Origin: Nocardioides luteus | GTDB taxonomy: Bacteria > Actinomycetota > Actinomycetes > Propionibacteriales > Nocardioidaceae | Length of the DNA stretch: 64,000 bases | Direction of reading: 5' to 3' | NCBI RefSeq assembly: GCF_014648595.1 | Contig: NZ_BMRK01000007.1 | Span: forward strand, 1 to 64,000 | Shown: positions 8,836 to 16,880 of the stretch, in pieces | Layout: each line of letters begins with the position of its first letter | Numbering within the stretch: position 1 is the first letter of the stretch | Made by a program: the position numbers and the translations under genes | Notes under the pieces: model-generated | What the model was told of the DNA's origin: nothing | The model's input: the letters and a program-made list of their open reading frames with translations, nothing else | Database searches by the model: none

Positions 8836-10377
8836 ATGGCGCGAGTCCGAACCGACCGGTGCCCAGGTGTCGGTCGTCCCTGGCCGGCAGAGGACGGGCT
8901 GCTGGTGCGGCTGCGGCTGATCGGCGGGTCCGTCTCGACGGCCTCGCTGCTCTCGCTCGTCGAGGTCGCCGAGACCTACGGCGACGGCCGCGTCCACCTC
9001 ACCGGCCGCGCCAACCTGCAGGTGCGCGGCCTGCCCTCGGACTCCGGGGAGCTGCCGCGGGAGGTGCACGCCGCGCTGGAGGCGACCGGTCTGGTGCCGT
9101 CGCAGACCCACGAGCTGGTACGCAACGTGATGGTCTCCCCGCAGACCGGGCTCGCCGGGGGACGGGCCGACCTGCGCGGCGTCGCCGCCGCACTGGATCG
9201 GCTGCTCTGCGCCTCGCCCCGTCTCTCCGCGCTGCCCGGCAGGTTCCTCTTCGTGCTCGACGACGGTCGCGGCGACCTGGTCTCGCGCGAGTGCGATCTC
9301 GGGCTGGCCGCTCTGTCCGACTGCGAAGGTCAGCTGCGCGTCGGCGACGGCTGGGGGCCGGTCGTGCCGCTCGCCGAGGCGGCTTCGCACCTGGCCGCGC
9401 TCGCTGCGCGCTTCCTGGACGTACGCGGCGAGGGGCCGTCGGCTCCCTGGCACGTCTCCGAGCTCCCGTCCCCGGCGCAGGTCGAGCTGACGTCTCCGGT
9501 GGTCGAGCCGAAGTCTTCGGTGGTCGAGCTTGTCGAGACCCCAGCAGCCGACCCGCGAGTCCCGCCACCCGTCGAACCTCTGCCATTCGGTCCGGTGCCG
9601 GGTGGCGAGCACATTGCCGCCCCCGACGGATCCCTGGACCGCGCCGCGATCCTGGCGCTGGCCGAGCGGGCGCCGACGGTCGTGGTGACACCCTGGCGCG
9701 GCGTACTCGTGCCTGCGGAGCAGCCCCGCCCGACCCGTCGCTACGACTACATCGACCAGGGACCGGCGATCTACGTCGACTCCTTCGCGACCATCCGGCG
9801 CGAGGCCGACCTCTCCGCGGTGCCGGCCGACGCCGAGCGGCTCGCGGTGCGGATGATCCACGGCAGCGGGCAGGTCGATCTCGCCTCCGACCTGGTCATC
9901 CACCCCGGTCTGGTGAAGGCCGCGCGCAGCGCGCTGGAGGGCGGGGCGCCGATCCTGTGCGACGCGACGATGGTCGCGACCGGGGTCACCCGCAGCCGGC
10001 TGCCGAGCGACAACGAGGTGCTGTGCATGCTCGGCGACGAGCGCGTCCCGGCGCTGGCCAGGCGGTGGGGGACGACCCGCACCGCGGCCGCGGTCTCGTT
10101 GTGGGAGCCCCATCTCGACGGTGCCGTGGTCGCCATCGGCAACGCTCCGACCGCGCTGTTCCATCTGCTGGAGATGATCCTCGACGGCGGCCCGCGACCG
10201 GCAGCGATCGTCGGCTGCCCGGTCGGCTTCATCGGCGCCGCCGAGTCGAAGGAGGCGCTCGCTGCCTTCGCCGCCGACCACGGGATCGACATCCCGTTCG
10301 TGACCGTACGCGGCCGCCGCGGCGGCTCGGCGATGACCTCGTCCGCCCTCAACGCACTCGCCCAGGAGCAGGAATGA
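8836..10377 (+). CDS. CobG (truncated)-CobH fusion: precorrin-3B synthase-like / precorrin-8X methylmutase
   Basis: The 513-residue protein has two parts. Residues 1-300 match CobG: CPGVGRPWPAEDGLLVR, VHLTGRANLQVRGL, HELVRNVMVSPQTG and LPGRFLFVLDDGRGD of the first ferredoxin-like/siroheme-type half, then only the start of the second half, ending VVVTPWRGVLVP. Residues 301-513 are a complete CobH: RRYDYIDQGPAIY, RMIHGSGQVD, APILCDATMVATGVT, IGNAPTALFHLLE and VRGRRGGSAM. The segment of CobG that normally carries the four-cysteine Fe-S cluster motif is missing, and no C-x5-C/C-x3-C pattern exists anywhere. CobG activity is therefore doubtful, while CobH looks intact. A repeat-derived insertion sits at about residues 215-237. 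ATG 8836 was chosen; a longer frame from 8794 runs into the riboswitch. Confidence 0.85.
   Translation: MARVRTDRCPGVGRPWPAEDGLLVRLRLIGGSVSTASLLSLVEVAETYGDGRVHLTGRANLQVRGLPSDSGELPREVHAALEATGLVPSQTHELVRNVMVSPQTGLAGGRADLRGVAAALDRLLCASPRLSALPGRFLFVLDDGRGDLVSRECDLGLAALSDCEGQLRVGDGWGPVVPLAEAASHLAALAARFLDVRGEGPSAPWHVSELPSPAQVELTSPVVEPKSSVVELVETPAADPRVPPPVEPLPFGPVPGGEHIAAPDGSLDRAAILALAERAPTVVVTPWRGVLVPAEQPRPTRRYDYIDQGPAIYVDSFATIRREADLSAVPADAERLAVRMIHGSGQVDLASDLVIHPGLVKAARSALEGGAPILCDATMVATGVTRSRLPSDNEVLCMLGDERVPALARRWGTTRTAAAVSLWEPHLDGAVVAIGNAPTALFHLLEMILDGGPRPAAIVGCPVGFIGAAESKEALAAFAADHGIDIPFVTVRGRRGGSAMTSSALNALAQEQE
9478..9540. repeat. Dispersed repeats inside cobG
   Basis: Three adjoining units, two decayed (9479-9515) and one good copy CGGTGGTCGAGCTTGTCGAG plus ACC (9518-9540), are translated in frame as VVEPKSSVVELVETP between the two CobG half-domains. 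Confidence 0.8.
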
Positions 10378-12101
10378 GCGTCCCGACCCCCGGCAGCTTC
10401 ACCGTCGTCGGCATCGGCCCCGGCGACCCCGAGCTGATCACCCTCAAGGCCGCCCGGCTGATCGGTGCGGCCCCGGTCGTCGCCTACCACGCCGGCGTGC
10501 GCAAGCAGTCCCACGCCCGCCGGATCGCCGCCTCGCTGATCCCCGCGGACGCGATCGAGGAGGAGCTGCGCTACCCGGTCACCACCGGGACGACGTCTCA
10601 CCCCGGCGGCTACGTCGGCGCGATGGCGGAGTTCTACGAGTCCTGCGCGGTGCGGCTCTCCGCCCACCTCGACGCCGGCCGCGACGTGGTCCTGCTCGCC
10701 GAGGGCGACCCGCTCTTCTACGGCTCCTCGATGTATCTCCACGACCGGTTCAAGGAGGTCTACCCGACCTCGGTGGTCCCCGGCGTACCCGCCTTCGCCG
10801 CCGCCACCGCCGCCGTCTCGACGCCGCTGGTGCGCCAGACCGACGTTCTCACCGTGCTCCCCGGCACCCTCCCCGAGCCCGAGCTCGCCCGCCGCCTAGC
10901 CGACACCGAGGCCGCGATCATCATGAAGCTCGGCCGCACCTTCCCGGCTGTACGCTCCGCGTTGGCTGCTGCCGGGCGGCTGGAGGGGTCCTGGTACGTC
11001 GAGCGCGCCTCGCAGCCCGAGGAGCGTTGGCTCCCGGTCGCTGATGTCGACCCCGCCTCGGTGCCCTATTTCTCGCTCATCGTGGTTCCGGGAGACACGG
11101 CGCCACCCGTCGGTCGAGCCGCGAGCGCCAGCGAGCGTGTCGAGACCAACACGGTCCCCTCGGCGCTCGATGGCGATGTGTTGGTCTCGACACGCCTCCG
11201 CCTAGCGGCTCCGGCGGCTCGACCAGCGGGGGAGGTCTCGACAGGCTCGACCACCGATGGCCCACCGGAGGTCGAGCCTGTCGAGGCCCCAGTCTCACCG
11301 GAGGTCGAGCTTGTCGAGACCCCCATGGATGTCACAGCAGCAAAGCTCTCGACAGGCTCGACCGCCGTGACCTCCGAGCTCCTCGTCGTCGGTCTCGGCC
11401 CCGGCCCCGACGCCTGGCTGACCCCCGAGGTGAGCCAGGCCCTGGCCGAGGTCGACCACGTCGTCGGCTACGCCCCCTACGTCAACCGCGTACCCCAGCG
11501 CGAAGGCCTGCGGCGGCATGCCTCGGGCAACACCGTCGAGGTCGACCGGGCCAGGCTCGCGCTGGACCTGGCGCTGGCGGGGGAGCGGGTGGCGGTCGTC
11601 TCCGGCGGCGACGCCGGGGTCTTCGGGATGGCCTCGGCCGTCTTCGAGGCCGCCGCGGACCCTGCCTACCGAGACGTACGCATCCGGGTGCTCCCCGGCG
11701 TCAGCGCCGTCCAGGCGGTGGCCGCCCGTGCGGGCGCGCCGGTCGGCGCCGACTTCGCGGTGATGTCGCTCTCCGACCGGCTCAAGCCGTGGTCGGTCAT
11801 CGAGGAACGGCTGCGCGCGGTCGCCGCCGCAGACCTGGTGCTGGCCGTCTACAACCCGGCCTCGCGATCGCGCACCGAGCAGATCGCCCGGGCCCGCGAC
11901 GTACTCCTCCAGGAGCGCAAGCCCGACACCGTCGTCATCGTCGGCCGCGACGTCGGCCGCGCCGGGGAGTCGCTGACCGTGACCACCCTCGGTGAGCTCG
12001 ACCCGGCGTCCATCGACATGAAGTGCCTGGTCATCGTGGGGGCGAGCTCGACCCGGGTGACCGAGGCCGGCCAGGTCTGGACGCCGAGGTATGTCCGATG
12101 A
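10374..12101 (+). CDS. cobIJ: CobI-CobJ fusion: precorrin-2 C20- and precorrin-3B C17-methyltransferase
   Basis: A 575-residue bifunctional SAM-dependent tetrapyrrole methylase. Residues 1-242 are CobI (VVGIGPGDPELITLKAARL, LLAEGDPLFYGSSMYL, IMKLGRTFP). Residues 333-575 are CobJ (VVGLGPGPDAWLTPEV, VVSGGDAGVFGMASAV, VYNPASRSR, VGRDVGRAGESL). CobI makes precorrin-3A; CobJ methylates C17 with ring contraction of precorrin-3B. CobI-CobJ fusions are common in actinobacteria. The roughly 90-residue linker is unusual: it is almost entirely translation of dispersed DNA repeats. The ATG overlaps the cobG-cobH stop by 4 bp, and its own stop overlaps cobM the same way. Confidence 0.95.
   Translation: MSVPTPGSFTVVGIGPGDPELITLKAARLIGAAPVVAYHAGVRKQSHARRIAASLIPADAIEEELRYPVTTGTTSHPGGYVGAMAEFYESCAVRLSAHLDAGRDVVLLAEGDPLFYGSSMYLHDRFKEVYPTSVVPGVPAFAAATAAVSTPLVRQTDVLTVLPGTLPEPELARRLADTEAAIIMKLGRTFPAVRSALAAAGRLEGSWYVERASQPEERWLPVADVDPASVPYFSLIVVPGDTAPPVGRAASASERVETNTVPSALDGDVLVSTRLRLAAPAARPAGEVSTGSTTDGPPEVEPVEAPVSPEVELVETPMDVTAAKLSTGSTAVTSELLVVGLGPGPDAWLTPEVSQALAEVDHVVGYAPYVNRVPQREGLRRHASGNTVEVDRARLALDLALAGERVAVVSGGDAGVFGMASAVFEAAADPAYRDVRIRVLPGVSAVQAVAARAGAPVGADFAVMSLSDRLKPWSVIEERLRAVAAADLVLAVYNPASRSRTEQIARARDVLLQERKPDTVVIVGRDVGRAGESLTVTTLGELDPASIDMKCLVIVGASSTRVTEAGQVWTPRYVR
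11110..11372. repeat. Compound repeat block forming the CobI-CobJ linker
   Basis: The block holds an inverted pair, GTGTCGAGACCAACAC (11137-11152) and GTGTTGGTCTCGACAC (11178-11193), a CCTCCGCCTAGCGGCTCCGG-type flank, and three to four 24-bp units (about 11231-11254, 11268-11290, 11298-11322, 11348-11362). The whole insert stays open in the cobIJ frame. The paired arms could fold into a 16-bp stem with a 25-base loop in the mRNA. Confidence 0.85.
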
Positions 12102-12850
12102 CAGCCCAGCCGACCGTCCACTTCGTAGGCGCCGGTCCCGGTGCGGCCGACCTGCTCACCGTGCGCGCGACGCGGATGCTCGCCGCCGCCGACGTGGTGC
12201 TCTTTCCAGGCACCTACCTCGACCCCGAGGTGCTCGCGCACTGCAGCCCCGACGCCGAGCTGGTCGACACCCAGCAGCTCGACCTGGAGCAGATCATTGC
12301 CACGATCGTGACCGCCCATCACGACGACAAGCAGGTCGTCCGTCTCGTCTCCGGCGACCCCTCCGTCTACTCAGCCGTCGCCGAGCAGACCCGGCGGCTC
12401 GACGCGGCCGGCGTGCCGTGGGACGTGACCCCCGGCGTACCCGCCTATGCCGCGGCCGCCGCGCTCGTCGGGCGGGAGCTGACCGTGCCGCTGGTGGCGC
12501 AGTCGGTGGTGCTCACCCGCACCCAGGCTCGCTCCACGGCGATGCCGGCGGGGGAGTCGCTGGCGGCGTACGCGGCCACCGGGGCGACGCTCGTGCTCCA
12601 CCTGGCGATCCGGCGCACCCGCGAGCTGATGGCCGAGCTGCTGCCCCACTACGGACCGCAGTGTCCGGTCGTGGTCGTCCACCGCGCCAGCCAGCCCGAG
12701 GAGCAGATCCTGCGCGGGACCGTCGCGACCATCGCCGACGCGGTCGAGGCGGCGGGGATGCGGCAGGCTGCGGTCATCCTCGTCGGGCCGGCCCTGGCCC
12801 GCGACGGGGGAGAGTCCTTCCTCTACGACGCCACCAGAAAGCGTGCCTGA
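12098..12850 (+). CDS. cobM: Precorrin-4 C11-methyltransferase
   Basis: This 250-residue SAM-dependent methylase converts precorrin-4 to precorrin-5 in the aerobic B12 pathway. Motifs include VHFVGAGPGAADLLTVRA at the N-terminus, VRLVSGDPSVYSAVAEQ, a VTPGVPAYAAAAA segment and VVVVHRASQPEEQILRG. Length and motifs fit CobM/CbiF, and the aerobic neighbours (bluB, cobIJ) favour CobM. The ATG at 12098 overlaps the cobIJ stop as ATGA; its stop overlaps the bluB start by one base. Confidence 0.95.
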   Translation: MTAQPTVHFVGAGPGAADLLTVRATRMLAAADVVLFPGTYLDPEVLAHCSPDAELVDTQQLDLEQIIATIVTAHHDDKQVVRLVSGDPSVYSAVAEQTRRLDAAGVPWDVTPGVPAYAAAAALVGRELTVPLVAQSVVLTRTQARSTAMPAGESLAAYAATGATLVLHLAIRRTRELMAELLPHYGPQCPVVVVHRASQPEEQILRGTVATIADAVEAAGMRQAAVILVGPALARDGGESFLYDATRKRA

Positions 12851-13479
12851 TGCATCTCTACGACGCCATCAACCAGCGACGGGACACCCGCTCCGAGTTC
12901 ACCGGCGAGCCGGTCGCCCCCGAGGTTCTCGAGCGGATCCTCTCGGCCGCCCACGCCGCGCCGAGCGTCGGGATGTCGCAGCCGTGGGACTTCGTGCTCG
13001 TCCGGGACCCCGACAGCCTCGAGCGCTTCCACTCCCACGTCGCCACCGAGCGCGACACCTTCGCCGCCACCCTGTCGGGTGAGCGCGCCGAGACGTTCTC
13101 GCGGATCAAGATCGAGGGCATCCGCGAGTCCGGTCTGGGCATCGTGGTCGGCTACGACCCGACCCGCGGCGGCCCGGACGTCCTCGGCCGCCACGCCATC
13201 GCCGACGCCGGTCTCTACTCCGTCGTCTGTGCCATCCAGAATCTCTGGCTCGCCGCCACCGCCGAGGGCCTCGGCGTCGGCTGGGTCAGCTTCTACCGCG
13301 AGGACTTCCTGCGCTCCCTGGTCGGCATGCCCGAGCACGTACGCCCCGTCGCCTGGCTCTGCGTCGGTACGGTCGCCGACCTGCCCGAGGTCCCCGACCT
13401 GGAGCGCTTCGGCTGGCGCCACCGTTCCGCCCTCTCCTCGGTGATCCATGAGGAGAGGTACGCAGCGGGGGCGCCGTGA
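12850..13479 (+). CDS. bluB: 5,6-dimethylbenzimidazole synthase
   Basis: A 209-residue nitroreductase-fold enzyme that cleaves reduced FMN with O2 to make 5,6-dimethylbenzimidazole, the lower ligand of B12. Visible signatures are YDAINQRRDTRSEFTG, AHAAPSVGMSQPWDF, SRIKIEGIRESGLGI and GVGWVSFYRED, which separate BluB from ordinary nitroreductases. It is the last gene of the riboswitch-1 operon, with TGATG overlap to cobM. The product is used by CobT (50326-51378) and CobS in this same window. Confidence 0.93.
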   Translation: MHLYDAINQRRDTRSEFTGEPVAPEVLERILSAAHAAPSVGMSQPWDFVLVRDPDSLERFHSHVATERDTFAATLSGERAETFSRIKIEGIRESGLGIVVGYDPTRGGPDVLGRHAIADAGLYSVVCAIQNLWLAATAEGLGVGWVSFYREDFLRSLVGMPEHVRPVAWLCVGTVADLPEVPDLERFGWRHRSALSSVIHEERYAAGAP

Positions 13480-13504
13480 TCGGGTGATCGACCGAAGCCG
13501 CTAC

Positions 13505-14677
13505 TTACCAGTCCTGGTCCGGCGGCGGGTTCGAAGGCGTAGCGGTATCCGGCGTCTCGGGGGCGGGTAGCGGACACCGTCCTGCAAAGCACAGCGCCAG
13601 GTCATCTGGATCAAACGTGAATCCTGGTGTTCCTTGGTGGACGCGCAACGGGTTGTTTGGGCCAGACGCCATCGCGGTAACGAGCGGGTCGAGATCTTCG
13701 GCAGCACCGCATCCTTCGAAGGGAGGAATGTCCACGCCCGTCGAGTCCGGCAGCGTTCTGCCCTCATCGTCGTGGTACGGAGACACGAACTGTGTGGGAT
13801 CGAAGGGCGCCCGCAGAGGAGTGATTGTCCCGCCGCCCTTCTCGTGACCGTCTCGCTGACTGAGGTACCCGCCAGCGAGCGCTTGGTAGCCCTGTTCTCC
13901 CCACAGCGCGATGTCGACCGGACGGGACGTCCGACAGTTCGGACCGAGGTCGACAGGCTGGCCGTCGACTTCAAGGTCGTCGAGCCGGATGTCGACCTGC
14001 CCTTCGAGCAAGGTGCGGTAGAAGACCGCACAGTTTTTTCCCGGCGGACCCTTGTATCCCGTGGGGTTCCATACGTGCACGGTCCATGGCGGGATCGTCT
14101 TCCCTTGCCTGGTCATCGACATCTGTAGTGTGACCGTCGCGGGGATGGACCCGAACGCCAGCAGGTTGACCTCGACTGCCGGGAAAGCGCCGACATTTCC
14201 CAGCGGATAGGTGGTGCCCTCCGGTGTGTCCTGAGGTTCAGGGGAGAGAATGACGAACTGGGACCTGACGTATTGGGTGCGCTCCTCCGGCGGCCTGTTG
14301 GGAACGCATGAGTCCGGCAGAGGCTCGAATGGCCAGGGCACTCGGAGGAGCCCGCCGTAGACTTCGGGTTCTTGCCCGATCGGGCACCATGCGACGGCGC
14401 TGCCACCTTTGCAGGCGTCGAACATCCCGTAGTACAAAAGGCCCCACATCGGATTGTCTGGCCCGATTGTGATGTTCATTTTTGCGCGCTGCGCTGCGAT
14501 GATCTGGGTCGAGGTGACGGGCCCGCTAGCACTGTGCTTCGTCCGGTCAGGAAGGTTGTCTTCGGGCGCCGCCGCCCCGGTCGGCACCGTCGCCAGCAAG
14601 CAGACGACAGCCAGCGCGGCGATCTTCAAGCTCCGGCGACGTCTGACCGGATCGCTGCCGGAGTGCAGTGGGCTCAC
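13505..14677 (-). CDS. Secreted protein of unknown function
   Basis: A 390-residue protein with a basic N-terminus and a hydrophobic export signal (SLKIAALAVVCLLATVPTGA), then a mature domain with about seven cysteines (FDACKGGSAVAWC, PDSCVP, KNCAVFY, PNCRTS, EGCGAA, ALCFAGRC). The C-terminus is proline/threonine-rich. No enzyme motif was recognised. The base composition is visibly more A/T-rich than the B12 genes. GTG 14677 is the first start before the signal peptide. Two dyads of the same type as those around the divergent PucR gene lie 176-247 bp upstream, so it is probably a member of that regulon. It converges on bluB. Confidence 0.65.
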   Translation of the reverse strand: MSPLHSGSDPVRRRRSLKIAALAVVCLLATVPTGAAAPEDNLPDRTKHSASGPVTSTQIIAAQRAKMNITIGPDNPMWGLLYYGMFDACKGGSAVAWCPIGQEPEVYGGLLRVPWPFEPLPDSCVPNRPPEERTQYVRSQFVILSPEPQDTPEGTTYPLGNVGAFPAVEVNLLAFGSIPATVTLQMSMTRQGKTIPPWTVHVWNPTGYKGPPGKNCAVFYRTLLEGQVDIRLDDLEVDGQPVDLGPNCRTSRPVDIALWGEQGYQALAGGYLSQRDGHEKGGGTITPLRAPFDPTQFVSPYHDDEGRTLPDSTGVDIPPFEGCGAAEDLDPLVTAMASGPNNPLRVHQGTPGFTFDPDDLALCFAGRCPLPAPETPDTATPSNPPPDQDW

Positions 14678-14852
14678 AGGATCACCTCTGATCGTGCGGG
14701 CCCATGAACGACAACTGCCAGCAGGAGGACGTCGACGGCCGCTCTACCGGCGCGTGCTCCGGAGGTGAGGTGCGGGATGCGCATGAACAGTTCCTCAGGT
14801 GATCGGGTCCGGCGAAGGACCGTACGGGTGTCCTCCATCAGTAAAGATGGTG

Positions 14853-14924
14853 GTTGTGGCGACCGCCACAGATCGGGGGAATGACCGAGTCGGCAGCGCA
14901 GGAACTTGTCATGCCCGTGACAAA
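14853..14924. promoter_or_regulatory. Two N6-spaced dyads upstream of the secreted-protein gene
   Basis: TTGTGG-CGACCG-CCACAG at 14854-14871 and TTGTCA-TGCCCG-TGACAA at 14906-14923 share the design TTGTSR-N6-YSACAA with three sites at 16882-17044. The centres are 52 bp apart. They lie in the gap between the genes ending at 14951 and starting at 14677. The rest of this 273-bp gap holds only a weak CCATC/GATGG hairpin (14835-14850). Confidence 0.6.
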
Positions 14925-14950
14925 TTCCGCGACGTTCATCGGTTTGGCGA

Positions 14951-15355
14951 TCAGGGGTTTGTGATCGAGAGACCAGCGCCACTGAAGGTCCCGCTCATGA
15001 CTACGGCATCGCCACCTGTGAAGCCGAAGACAGGACAGATGAAACCTGATGGTTCGTCAGCGATAGTCAGATTCGAACCCGTGGGCGTGGAGATGCCGCT
15101 GGCATCATCGAGTTTCCCGCTCACCTCGCCTGCAACGTTTAACTCACATCCGGCCATCTGAACGAAGAGCCCCACGTCGGTGAGCCTCGCGGGTGAGACC
15201 GAGCCCACCTCGGGTCCGGTGATCGTCAGCGCCCACTCCCCGGTCCCGTCGAACCAAGTTTCTCCCTGGGCCGGGATGGGCATCGCTGCGACGGTCGCCA
15301 TAGCGAGAGCTCCGGCGGCGAGACTTGTGGGTAGGCGGCTGATGAGTTTTTTCAT
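14951..15355 (-). CDS. Small secreted protein, short paralogue of the next gene
   Basis: A 134-residue protein with a signal peptide (MKKLISRLPTSLAAGALAMA, cleavage probably after IPAQG). The mature part, from WALTITGPEVGSVSPARLTD to GLSITNP, aligns along its length with the C-terminal half of the gene at 15470-16090 (VAITGAEVGSVSPAVLRD to GLTITNP). A central stretch of about 70 residues present in the paralogue is absent. This looks like a tandem duplication followed by an internal deletion. No function is recognised. ATG 15355 follows an AGGAAAAGGG ribosome site. Confidence 0.7.
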   Translation of the reverse strand: MKKLISRLPTSLAAGALAMATVAAMPIPAQGETWFDGTGEWALTITGPEVGSVSPARLTDVGLFVQMAGCELNVAGEVSGKLDDASGISTPTGSNLTIADEPSGFICPVFGFTGGDAVVMSGTFSGAGLSITNP

Positions 15356-15402
15356 GACCCTTTTCCTGGGGTGGGTTGATGTCCGAGCAAACCAAAAGGG
15401 TT

Positions 15403-15443
15403 GGGGTCTGTGTAAGTGGCGGATGGCCACCCACACAGACCCC
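15403..15443 (-). terminator. Hairpin between the duplicated secreted-protein genes
   Basis: GGGGTCTGTGT (15403-15413) pairs perfectly with ACACAGACCCC (15433-15443), and an inner GTGGC/GCCAC adds five pairs. On the minus strand the stem is followed by CCAACCCTTTT. It could terminate or attenuate transcription after the 15470-16090 gene, or stabilise the upstream message. Confidence 0.55.
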
Positions 15444-15469
15444 GTGGTGAAACGGTCAGTGCCGGTCGA

Positions 15470-16090
15470 TCACGGGTTGGTGATCGTCAGGCCCTGAGCC
15501 GTCCAGCTCCCGGTCACTGAGATGCTCTGCCCCTTGGCGATGCCGAGAAGCGTGCAGATGAAACCCTGCGGGTCGTCGGAGATGACCAGGGTCGACCCGG
15601 TGGGCGCGAACACCCCCGTGGAGTCATCGAAGTCACCGGTGACCGTGCCGGCGACGTTGAAGTCACAGCTCGCCGCGGAGACGGACGCGGTCACGTCCCG
15701 GAGCACGGCAGGGGAGACCGAGCCGACCTCCGCTCCGGTGATCGCGACGTCCCAGGTGCCGGTCGGCTCGACGACGGTGTCCCCGGCGATCGGGTTGGTG
15801 CAGTTGTCGGACGTGAGGTCAGGCAGCGTTCCCGCCGACTCCCCGAAGGCCCGGCTCGTACCGGAGTTCGAGATGCTGCCCGAGAGGTCGAACGTCTCGC
15901 AGGTCAGCGTCTGGCCGGCCTCATCGGCGGTGAAGGCCACGTCGTTGCCGACGAAGACGACCGGGTCGGGGCCGGTGGGCGTGTAGGTGTCGGCGGCCGC
16001 CTGAGCAGGCGCAGACATCGCGGCGACGGTGGCGCTGGCGAGCGCTCCGGCGGCGAGACCGGTGAGCACGCGGCTGGTGAGTTTCTTCAT
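15470..16090 (-). CDS. Secreted protein of unknown function
   Basis: A 206-residue protein with a clear signal peptide (MKKLTSRVLTGLAAGALASA, likely cleavage after AQA). The mature protein is rich in T, S, G and V, suggesting a beta-rich extracellular domain. Paired cysteines (TLTCETF, SDNCTNP, ASCDFNV, GFICTLL) probably form disulfides. It has no recognised catalytic motif. The ATG at 16090 follows AAGGAG. It lies 40 bp downstream of the next secreted-protein gene and is probably in one operon with it, starting from the divergent promoter region at 16845-17179. Confidence 0.7.
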   Translation of the reverse strand: MKKLTSRVLTGLAAGALASATVAAMSAPAQAAADTYTPTGPDPVVFVGNDVAFTADEAGQTLTCETFDLSGSISNSGTSRAFGESAGTLPDLTSDNCTNPIAGDTVVEPTGTWDVAITGAEVGSVSPAVLRDVTASVSAASCDFNVAGTVTGDFDDSTGVFAPTGSTLVISDDPQGFICTLLGIAKGQSISVTGSWTAQGLTITNP

Positions 16091-16130
16091 GACACTTTCT
16101 CCTTGGGTGGTGGGTTGATCCCCGAGCGGA

Positions 16131-16844
16131 TCAATCAGTGCCCGCGCGGGGGTTGGAGATCTGAAGGTCAAGGGTGTTGTCGCTGCCCGGCACCAGTGCG
16201 TTGACCGCGACCGAGCCGAACCAGGGGAAGAAGCCGGGGATGTCGAAGAAGTTCAGCGGTGCGCACCCGGTGAACTCTCCGATCGTGTAGGTCGAGGTGA
16301 CCCGGCCACCGCCGTTGACGGTGAAGTACTCACCCTCGGGAGTGCTGGCGGTGATGTTGACCGGCTCCGCGGTGTGGCAGCGGCTGCCGACGGACAGCGG
16401 CCACCAGATGCCGAAGATCTTCGCCTCGATGTCGCTGAGCTTGATGTCGTAGGCGACGGTCGAGGTGAGGGTCGACTTGCCGAGCTGATCGGTGGGCACG
16501 AGGGCGCCGGTCAGCTCTCCGACCTGGGTCATGGTGACCTTCGCCCGGGCAGGGATCCCGAAGATGTCGAAGGCCATGGTCTGGGTCGGGATCGCGAGGG
16601 AACCCCCGACGATGGCGCCGTCGGTGAGGTCCAGGGTCGACTTGAGCACTGAGGGTCCGAGGTCCATCGACGCGTCGACCTGGGCACCGATGTGCGTCGT
16701 ACCGACGGCGTCGTAGTCGACCTTGAGGGTCGGGTTGTCGCTGGCTTGTGCAGCGGGGGTCCCCGCGAGCATCGCGGTGGCCAGGAGCGCGGTGAACGCT
16801 GTGGCGACCCACGTGCGGCGACGGGGTAGAGGCTGGGTTCTCAC
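16131..16844 (-). CDS. Secreted protein of unknown function, first of a divergent operon
   Basis: A 237-residue protein with an RRR-containing N-terminus, hydrophobic signal (TAFTALLATAMLAGTPAAQA) and a mature domain of alternating polar and hydrophobic residues (VDASMDLGPSVLKSTLDLTD, TSTVAYDIKLSD). Two cysteines (GSRCHT, TGCAPL) may pair. The C-terminal SNPRAGTD resembles the LQISNP/LTITNP ends of the downstream genes, hinting at a shared fold. GTG 16844 has an AAGGGGAGA ribosome site. It is transcribed divergently from the PucR-type regulator, and a dyad is centred 46 bp before its start. Confidence 0.7.
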   Translation of the reverse strand: MRTQPLPRRRTWVATAFTALLATAMLAGTPAAQASDNPTLKVDYDAVGTTHIGAQVDASMDLGPSVLKSTLDLTDGAIVGGSLAIPTQTMAFDIFGIPARAKVTMTQVGELTGALVPTDQLGKSTLTSTVAYDIKLSDIEAKIFGIWWPLSVGSRCHTAEPVNITASTPEGEYFTVNGGGRVTSTYTIGEFTGCAPLNFFDIPGFFPWFGSVAVNALVPGSDNTLDLQISNPRAGTD

Positions 16845-16880
16845 GGTCTCCCCTTGGGTTCAGGTGGACGTGATCGAGTC

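Noticed and set aside
7303-10281. Very long minus-strand frame of about 990 codons
   Set aside because: Only the last 388 codons encode a protein with a signal peptide and family motifs. The rest is antisense to cobG-cobH and the riboswitch.
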